Origin: Citrus sinensis
Lineage: Eukaryota; Streptophyta; Magnoliopsida; Sapindales; Rutaceae
Reading direction: 5' to 3'
NCBI RefSeq assembly: GCF_022201045.2
Contig: NC_068557.1
Coordinates: 24,157,501 to 24,221,500 of the forward strand
Length of the DNA: 64,000 nucleotides
Made by a program: the position numbers and the translations under genes. How positions within the stretch are numbered: the first letter of the stretch is position 1; every line of letters begins with the position of its first letter. Of the stretch, positions 56,422 to 64,000 are shown piece after piece. A model generated the notes under the pieces. The model was given only the letters and a program-made list of their open reading frames with translations, was not told the DNA's origin and ran no database searches.

Positions 56422-58112
56422 ATGGCTCTGCCATTAGTCTTGATGAAGCAATTGCAGCCTTTTCCAGATACATCAGAAATTTACAACCCATTGTCTCTCT
56501 CTCTTCTTCTTATCCTCCTCTTAACACTTGTACATTTGCTGAAGCTCAGCAGAAGCAGCAACAAACTCAACTTACCTCCATCCCCTCCACGGTTACCCAT
56601 AATTGGGAACCTTCACCAGATACTACAAAATGTCCCTCATCGCTCTTTGAAAGCCCTTTCCGACCGTTATGGCCCAATAATGTTGGTTTACTTTGGCAAT
56701 TCTCCGAGTCTTGTGGTTTCATCGGCTGAGTTGGCTAGCGAAATGATGAAGACTCATGACATTGCTTTCTCTAACCGTCCCCGATCCATTGCTACAAAAA
56801 TTCTGCTTTATGATGGGAAAGATCTCGGGTTTGCTGAATATGGGGAGTACTGGAGACAACTTCGGAAGATTTGTGTTCTCGAACTGTTGAGTAATAAAAG
56901 AGTGAAATCAGCTCAACATATTAGAGTCGAGGAAGTTTCATGTTTGATTAATAAAATCCGTCGTTCAGGTATTAACGTACATGGAGGATCTACTATCAAT
57001 TTATCTGAGATGATACTGGCTGTTTCCAACAACATAGCCTCCCGGTGCATTTTTGGTAGGAAGGTTGAAGATGAAGAAGAAAATGGGAGTGGAGAGAGCA
57101 AGTTCGGAGAGTTAACAAAAAAATACCCGATACTTTTGGCAAGCACTTGTGTTGGGGATCTGTATCCATCTTTGAAATGGATAGATTTTCTTACAGGTTC
57201 CATTGGTCATTTGCACAAAACTGCTAGAGATTTGGGCGATTTGGTTGATCAAGTGATTGAAGAGCACAGGATAACATTAACTGATGATGATAAAAAGGAT
57301 TTTATCCATGTACTCCTCCAACTTCAAAAGGATGGCAACGATGGGATAGAGCTCACTCAGGACACTCTTAAAGCAATTCTCATGGTCTCAACCAACCTCA
57401 GCTCCTCTGTTTCTAATCCTCTCTCGAACCAACTTGCACACACACGCACTAATCATATATATGGCTGATCAATTAATGTTTTCATGTTTCGCATTGTCAG
57501 GACATGTTTGTGGCAGGAACTGACACTGCTGCGACAACGTTAGAATGGATGATGGCTGAATTATTGAAAAATCCAAGTATTATGAAGAGAGCCCAGAAAG
57601 AGGTTAGAGGTGTGGTGAAAGGGAAATTAGTTATAGATATGAAGGACTTGGATCAGATGGAGTACTTGAAATGTGTTATCAAAGAGTCCCTCAGATTACA
57701 TGCATCAGCTCCTCTTTTGCTTCCTCGAGAAACAAGAGAGTGTGTCAAATTGAGAGGTTATGATATTCCAGCCAAAACTAGAGTGTTTGTAAATGCATGG
57801 GCAATTCAAAGGGACCCCAAATTATGGGACAGACCTAAAGAGTTCTTGCCTGAGAGGTTTGAGAATAGCCCTATTGATTACAAAGGTCAAGATTTCCAAT
57901 TCATCCCTTTTGGTTCTGGCAGAAGAAGCTGCCCTGGAATATCGTTTGCTGTAGCTGCAGTTGAGTATGTGATTGCCAACATTTTATACTGGTTTGACTG
58001 GAAATTGCCCGATGGTCCAGTTGAGGAGAATTTGGACATGAGCGAAGCTACTGGGTTAACCCTTCAAAGGAAATCACCTCTTCTTGTTGTGCCAACTGTG
58101 TACTCTCCTTGA
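56422..58112 (+). CDS. Cytochrome P450, CYP71 clan, two exons
   Basis: Exon 1 is 56422-57384, exon 2 is 57501-58112, with a 116-bp phase-0 GT-AG intron at the conserved A-type P450 position; 524 aa, normal length. Start ATG at 56422 (MALPLVLMKQLQPF). Domains: a Leu-rich N-terminal membrane anchor (~residues 24-42), the PPSPPRLPIIGNLHQ hinge, the WRQLRKIC C-helix, I-helix AGTDTAATT (326-334, with Ala in place of the second Thr of the usual AGTDTT), K-helix ESLR (383-386), PERF (438-441) and heme loop PFGSGRRSCPG with the Cys ligand at 465. It would sit on the ER membrane and use NADPH-P450 reductase. The closest feel is CYP71A-like, which cover many substrates, so none can be named. Reading frame intact. 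The promoter side carries a 308-bp tandem duplication, and a P450 relic lies 1.3 kb downstream. Confidence 0.95.
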
Positions 58113-58325
58113 TCTGCCTACAAAATATTCATTCTTAATTTTGCTCTTACCGTTATTGTAACATTCTGGCATAAGCTAAAGTCACCGTTAGATGTGGTAA
58201 CTAAATAAATTGAGCTCAGTATATTATTTGATATGAATTTTCTTCTCTGTTCTTGGATTTCGTCTTTGAAGGGCACGATACTATGTATGTACCCGGCCGG
58301 TCAAATATCACATTATTTATAATAC
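58113..58325 (+). other. 3' flank of the P450 gene
   Basis: 3' UTR with possible AATAAA at about 58204 (CTAAATAAATTG). Nothing else seen. Confidence 0.55.
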
Positions 58326-58939
58326 GGGTAATTTTTAAAACCCTCCCCTGAGGTTTGGGCTTGTTGCAAATAGATGGCGAGAATTGATTTATTTGTAAAA
58401 AACCCCCTACCGTCAGTTAATTTTAACATTGACCGTTAGTTGACTGTACAAAAATAATATTACCCTTAACAATAATTTGTAGACAGAAATAACTAAAAAA
58501 AAATTAAAATTATTGATTATTTTACCCTCTTTAAATTATTGATATTTTCTTAAAGTTCCTACAAGAAAGATAAAAATAAAAATTTAAAAAATTCTCTTTA
58601 AACTATTGATATTTTCTTAAAGTTTCTACAAAAAAGATAAAATTAAAAACTTGAAAATAAAATAGTTATAATCTTTACCTATGATATTGTAAATTTTTGG
58701 AATTGACAAGGATAAAATTGTCAAAAAATAAGGTTTGTGCTTTTCGCGCCAACAATTTTAATTTTTTTTTAATTATTTCCGTCTACAAATTGTTGTTGAG
58801 GGTAATATTATCTTTGCACAGTCAACTAACGGTTAATGTTAAAGTTAACTGACGGTAGGAGATTTTTTACAAATAAACAGATTCTCGCCATCTACTTGCA
58901 ACAAGTCCAAACCTCAGGGGATGTTTTTAAAAATTATCC
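58326..58939. mobile_element. MULE-type MITE with about 175-bp inverted repeats
   Basis: 614 bp whose two ends are inverted copies of each other for about 175 bp (left GGGTAATTTTTAAAAC.., right-end complement GGATAATTTTTAAAAA..., both passing through CCCCTGAGGTTTGG, CTTGTTGCAA, GATGGCGAGAAT, CTACCGTCAGTTAA and TTTGTAGAC). It is flanked by the 10-bp repeat TTTATAATAC at 58316-58325 and 58940-58949. The core is AT-rich and non-coding. Long TIRs and a 9-10 bp duplication indicate a Mutator-like MITE. Confidence 0.9.
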
Positions 58940-59394
58940 TTTATAATACTAGAATATAGTGGATAGAGTGGACCAACTATATTATGGAGTTCATTTACTT
59001 ATTTATTCTGAGTGGTCCCAACAAATAGGAAAAGCTGATGAAAATTCAGTAGGATGTTATGGTTCTTATCTTATCAAAAGCATAGAGCTTAATCAGACGA
59101 CAACATATATAGGTATAATGTTAAGAGAATATGTAGCGGGAAAATCCATTGACATGTCTTGAAATAAGGCTGTACACGGGAGGAGGAGGAGAATCCCATC
59201 AATTGAGAGAGAAACATTTTAATCCGAAATTAGCCATAACGTCTGAATCCCACCAATAGAAATCATTTACGCATCTTCAGTAAAATTATTTTTTAAAAAA
59301 TTAAAAAAAAAGAATCAATCTTTTCAGTTGAATAATGCAATTTGTAATGTTTTGTACAAGATCTTTGCAAATCGTTACTCTTCCAGCAAAAACT

Positions 59395-59670
59395 AAAATA
59401 GGTTCTGGTAAATGCACGGCCAATTAATTCAAAGGAAACCCAAGGTGTGATAATAGAGCAAACAAATAGAGAGGTTTGTAGACAATCCAGTTGATTGCAA
59501 AGGCCAAGACACGACTTCTAATTCACCCCGTTTGGTGTTGAATGAAGAAGTTGCCATTGGCTGCCGTTGAGGGTAAATATCTATAATCGCCAATCTTTTC
59601 ATACTGGTTTGGCTGAAAATGGGCTGGGTGAATTTTGCCAACACTGCACATCCCTTTGTTCTGTCTAGAA
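59395..59670 (+). pseudogene. Relic of a P450 exon 2
   Basis: Aligned to exon 2 of the gene at 56422 it retains GTAAATGCACGGCCAATTAATTCAA (VNA.AIQR), AGTTGATTGCAAAGGCCAAGAC (DYKGQD), TTCACCCCGTTTGGTG (FIPFG) and ATACTGGTTTGGCTG (YWFDW). Many stops and small indels; the heme Cys region is destroyed. It is a dead tandem or partial copy of the same gene family. Confidence 0.75.
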
Positions 59671-59699
59671 AATATTGATTGTTATGCGCCTGTCGTGAT

Positions 59700-60344
59700 T
59701 GTCCTATTCTAGTCAACATCCCCTCGGGCAATATAAAATATATATACAAAAAATTTCCAATCCCAAAGATTAAAATTCGGTCCAAGGTGACAATTTTATC
59801 AAAAGATATTTACGACATTGTAAAAGATTTGACAATTTTGTAAAATCTTTGAAAAAGACAGTTTACAACATATAAATTTGTTTCAGATTTTAATAAATCC
59901 GATATATATATATATATATATATACTATGCTTATAACTAATTTTTTAGTCTTGAATTTTAAGGTGTGGAAAAATTTGGAAAATCTTAAAAACTGCATGAT
60001 TTCAAAGTTTTTTCAGACTTAAATACTTTTTAATTTTATCTTGCATTTCATAAATTTTCTAAAAGTTGGGGTTGCCAACACTATCGGGCATGAACTCGGT
60101 TTTCCTTGACACCTGGACATGTAGCAGAATCTTGACTTCTTATGAATAGTACCAAAATCGTAGATTAACGAGACAATGTCATATGACACTCTCATTCACC
60201 ATATGGTAAGCACAGTCACCTACTAAATCATTTCTCGTATATATAGTCTGTTTCTATTTGTAAAATCTTTTATTATGTCATTAATTTAATTGATCAATTT
60301 CCTAAGTACACCGGTTGTTATCAATCTTTATCAGCATTGTGGTC
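59700..60344. other. AT-rich intergenic DNA
   Basis: Contains a (TA)n run at about 59903-59926; no gene seen. Confidence 0.5.
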
Positions 60345-60352
60345 CTGCCAAA

Positions 60353-60902
60353 TAGGGTGGGCCAAAGTGCCTGGGCTGGCCTAATCCAAGCCCACATGTT
60401 TTTGGTTTGACCCTCCACGGGAGGAGGGTTTGGACAAGAGTTTAAGAAAAAAAAAATTTTGGACCAGGTCCAACCCTCTATTTTTTAAAAAATAAATTCA
60501 TAAACTATAATAAATTAAAATCTAAAAATAATAAAAATAAAAAATAAAACTTAAACCCTAATTGATAAACCAATAATGACTTAAAAAATCTAAAATTATA
60601 ATACTAAACTCTATCTTAAGTGTTAATTAACTAAGGGGGTGTTTGAATTAAAAAAATCTAATATTAAAAAATTAATTCTCTAAGCTTTTACTTTCTTCAT
60701 TTTCTTTATTTATTATTTTATTTTAAAATATTATTTTCTTTAATTTATTATTGATTATAATAATTTGTTGATCATTAATTCATTTCAAGTTTAAAATAAT
60801 TGAAAGCTTAAATCTGACCAAGTCCATTTTAAAAAAGTATAAGTGTTGGACTTGGGCCTAGGCTTGGAGACGCCCAGCCCAAGCCACATTTTACCATCCC
60901 TA
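60353..60902. mobile_element. hAT-like element, GGCCTGGGCTGGCC-type ends
   Basis: 550 bp with ends TAGGGTGGGCC and TTTTACCATCCCTA, flanked by CTGCCAAA (60345-60352) and CTGTCAAA (60903-60910), 7 of 8 identical. Same subfamily as 39537-40033 by the AGCCCAAGCCCAC runs and the AT core. Confidence 0.85.
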
Positions 60903-61295
60903 CTGTCAAATGACTAAATTGTCTGTCAGCAAGCAATATTGGGTGAGTTCATTCTCATGATGATATGAAATATGAGGCTGAATTGATTCATGTAAATTTT
61001 TAAAAAAGACAGTCAATATATTCTAAGATAATTGTTCCATGCTTTTTACTTGGCTAGTACCTGAATGATTTGTGAATATGCGTATGCTTCACCAGTTTCA
61101 ATGCTTAGCTTGTTAGAGAATGAGAATATGAGATATTAGTATTGGAAGTTGAGATTTTTTTTAGTATGCTAGTTATGTGCCTGATAGAAGGCCTTGAATT
61201 AAATACGAATATATTTTCGTACTTTGTCTTTAAACAGATCCAGTGGTTTTAATCACCAATTCATTCAACAATTATGATGCAGTCAATATAATAAC

Positions 61296-63143
61296 TGTAA
61301 TACACCAAATCTCCTAAGGGTATTTAAGTTTTTTTAATTTTTAGTGATCCTTTTTACCCTAGTATAAATAAAACGATATGTCTTTTTCATTATAAGAGAG
61401 AGAAAAAGAGAGATCGGTTAAAAAAGAGAGATGGAGAGACAAGAGAGAAAAAAAAAAGAAAAAAGAGAAGAAGAAACTTCTTCTTCTTAGTTTTTGCCAT
61501 AGTCAACACATGGGATCAAGTTGTTATTGTTGGGAGAAGTTTTGGAGGTACGTTTTAATTATTGGTTTCTATTAAATTGTTGTGGAGAAGCATGATTGTA
61601 ATAGAAGTAGAAATAAAAGATTTTACATAAATATGCTGACAGTGAATTATTACGAAAATCATAGTAATTTGTACAAATTGATTTTGATTCTGATTTTTAG
61701 GTATGTTAAACTAGACATCGTCTAATATGTTTTGAAACTTGTTTCAAGTTAATCGGATAAGATTTCAATTAATTATGATTTTTCAAATCAAGTCTGAAAA
61801 CCTAGAAATTTATGATTTCAGTGAATTACGAAATTATTTCTACCATATCTAGACTTCTTCAAAAATTATGAAATTTGGACCAATGATTTTTATATATGTC
61901 TAGTACGATTCTGGAAATTTTCATGATTTTATGATAAATAAATAAATTGTTTTGTATTTTTAAAATAAGTGTGTTCAAAACAGAAAACTGTTTGACAATA
62001 TTGATGATGTCTGAAACGTGAATTATTTTCAATCGTTTTGGAAGGAATTATGCTATGAAACTTTTATCAATGAACTTTCAATGTGTCAGCATATGGTCTG
62101 TAAAATTTGAGATTCTTCCAATAAGAGAATAATTTATTAAAAATCGGAGAAGTATGAACTGTTATGTTTTAAGGGTCGATTATTGAGGACATTTGAGGTT
62201 GAGCTTAAGAGTTGTTTAAATTGAGATATTTGAGGACATTAGAGTTTATGATTGAGATTTGATTATATCTTATGAGAATTTATTGATGATTTTAGGTTGA
62301 TGGTATCAGTACGCATTTGTTACATGAGGATGCCAAGAGGTAAGTAAACTAGACTTCAAAACGAATCACAATAAACAAGATATATGTTTGACTTGTGTGA
62401 AAAGCTTATTTTGATATGTACGAATATGGATCTATATGTCTTTGCCCATATGTTTATGTGATGTGTTGTTATGTGTTGAGCATGATTATGTACATGGGCA
62501 TATGTATGTGTGATGGTTCATTGGCATGAGCACGAAAATACATTGAGTTTTCTATGAACGAGAAAATGGATTTTAGCAAACGAAATTTCTGTTTTATCAA
62601 ATTTTGCATTGGGGGCCACCTCTTGAAGTTGTGTGGGAGCCACCTCTTGAGACTATGCGGGGGCCAACTCTTGAGGGACAGAGCACTGTAAAGTGCCACG
62701 CATGGTGCAAAGTGTCACGCACAGCACAAAGTGCCACATTGCAGGATACGTATTTCATCGAAAGAAAATGAAAAAGTTTGAAAGCGATAGAAAGAGATTT
62801 TTATGAAATTATTTTACAATATTTCTAAAAGATCATGGCATATCATCCATCTGCATTATGTATAAGTATGTATGTACTTTCGTATAAGAAAAACTAGTTT
62901 ACTTACTAAATTTTATACTCATTATAGTTTATTATGATTCCGTTTTCAGAAGTCAGGATTGATTCGTGATGAGTGAGAAGATGGATTTGAATTGAGGATA
63001 GTAGATGGTTTGGTTAAGTTTTTAAGTTATCCCGCTGGCTTTTTTATTTGAGGCTCGAAATTTATCGGTTGTAAAGAGTTATTTTAAATTCATATGTGAG
63101 TTGTGGACATATTTGCGCTTAGATTTCGGATTGAGGTGTTACA
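61296..63143 (+). mobile_element. Solo LTR, 1.85 kb (Ty3/gypsy-type)
   Basis: Starts TGTAATACACCAAATCTCC and ends GATTGAGGTGTTACA, flanked by the 5-bp repeat ATAAC at 61291-61295 and 63144-63148. A TATAAATAAAA box lies near 61372. A cluster of short GC-richer repeats is at 62610-62740 (GCCACCTCTTGA.. three times, then GTGCCACGC/AAAGTG.. three to four times). Length, the TGTAA...TTACA ends and the isolated state indicate a solo LTR of a plant gypsy element. Confidence 0.88.
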
Positions 63144-63148
63144 ATAAC

Positions 63149-64000
63149 TACTATGATCTCAATTTCATGTCCTTTCTCTGTGTTACAGGTACATGCTTAA
63201 GCTTGTATAAACTGAAACCCATCTAGTATTAATTTTTTTAACTTTTCTTTTATTCTTCACTCTGTAAGCGATTTTTTGGGTTGTTCTGTTTGTAAGCATG
63301 ATACATAAACCCTAACCTTCAAAGGAAAAATCACTTTCAAGCATCACTTCTGGAGAGATGAAATTAACCTTGTTGGATAAAAGAAAAGCGTGATTGTTAA
63401 GGGTTATTGCCATGTACAATAAGGACTTTTTTGGGGGCGCGGGTGGGGGGGGGGGGGGGGGGGGGGGAATGTCCAATTTCATTATTTGAAAAGTTGATGT
63501 AAATGCCAAACACCCATGGCCATGGCTATTTGGATATAGAAGTTTCCCCATTTTATATCCTTCGCATAGAGTATTAGAATTAAGAAAGTAGTATTATTGA
63601 ATTAATCTTTCTTTTCTTTCACGAAACGGATTATAAGATTGGAAATCAATCCTAATGATATTAGGATTTAAAATACATAACTAATAACGACGCTTAATTA
63701 CCAAAAAAAAAAAAAACCAAACCCTTGAAAACCATAAAAATTCATATTATCTTAAACCGTTGTAACCTTGCACACCCATCAACACAGAGTTGACATCAGA
63801 TTATAACGTGAGTATAAAAAAGACACAAAGTGTTGTTCATTAATGGCGAGCAAAATCTTCAATTAAGTTTTATGTTCGTCCTCATTCCGACCAACTGTTA
63901 TTGTGAACCGCAACAACATTTGGAAATAAAGTGAGAGTATTTGACAGCATGGAGATGCCCATGATCAGCTGGGGAAATTATATACATCCAGATTGATGAT
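63149..64000. other. Non-coding right end of window
   Basis: No gene recognised. It contains a G-run of about 27 near 63441-63467, which could be hard to sequence through, and short A-runs. The sequence continues past the window edge. Confidence 0.5.

Noticed and set aside
62469-62699. 76-codon minus-strand frame with repeated SLKxWPPH-type segments
   Set aside because: Produced by short tandem repeats in the solo LTR at 61296-63143.

Overview
The window is plant nuclear DNA: AT-rich, genes with GT-AG introns, and dense in transposons. The gene set is dynein light chain, PLAC8 'plant cadmium resistance' proteins, major-latex/Bet v 1 proteins, a CYP71-clan P450 and a trihelix factor, which points to a eudicot. 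A woody species such as Citrus is my guess only; no species marker was identified. I see no bacterial features, CRISPR array, rRNA gene or functional tRNA gene.

Layout. 1-3.57 kb: decayed Ty1/copia element (+), cut by the window edge and interrupted by a hAT-type element. 4.6-6.65 kb: two-exon dynein light chain gene (-). 8.54-17.07 kb: a complete but dead copia element (-) bounded by a 5-bp target duplication, carrying two nested hAT elements and a nested solo LTR. 17.6-53.6 kb: a gene cluster that has been duplicated in tandem. Unit 1 (17.6-39.4 kb) holds PCR-like gene 1, a 6-kb LINE with a MITE in it, PCR-like gene 2, scrambled copia gag pieces, a Pack-MULE-like element with a trihelix gene, and MLP gene 1. 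Unit 2 (39.4-53.6 kb) holds a broken PCR-1 relic, PCR-like gene 3 with a solo LTR in its promoter, a dynamin exon scrap and MLP gene 2. 54-60 kb: MITEs, a SINE, a 308-bp tandem duplication, an intact CYP71-type P450 gene, a MULE-type MITE and a P450 relic. 60.3-64 kb: a hAT element, a 1.85-kb solo LTR and a region with no gene seen.

The tandem duplication is the most useful feature for reading the window. Nearly every insertion in one unit has an unoccupied site in the other, so element ends and target duplications can be read base by base. On that basis I delimit about a dozen hAT-like elements (8-bp duplications, ends TAGGGATGGCA-like), three TAA-target MITEs plus a larger one, two long-TIR MULE-type elements (9-10 bp duplications), a LINE (17 bp) and three solo LTRs, two of them with clear 5-bp duplications. 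The most notable points are the trihelix gene inside a long-TIR element, and the solo LTR with a four-unit palindromic AACGG array sitting about 95 bp upstream of the PCR-3 start codon.

No pathway links the genes. PCR-like proteins are membrane Cys-rich proteins of metal transport or cell-size control, MLPs are small ligand-binding proteins, and the P450 is an ER monooxygenase. Exon boundaries are read from splice signals and homology remembered from the families, not from transcripts.
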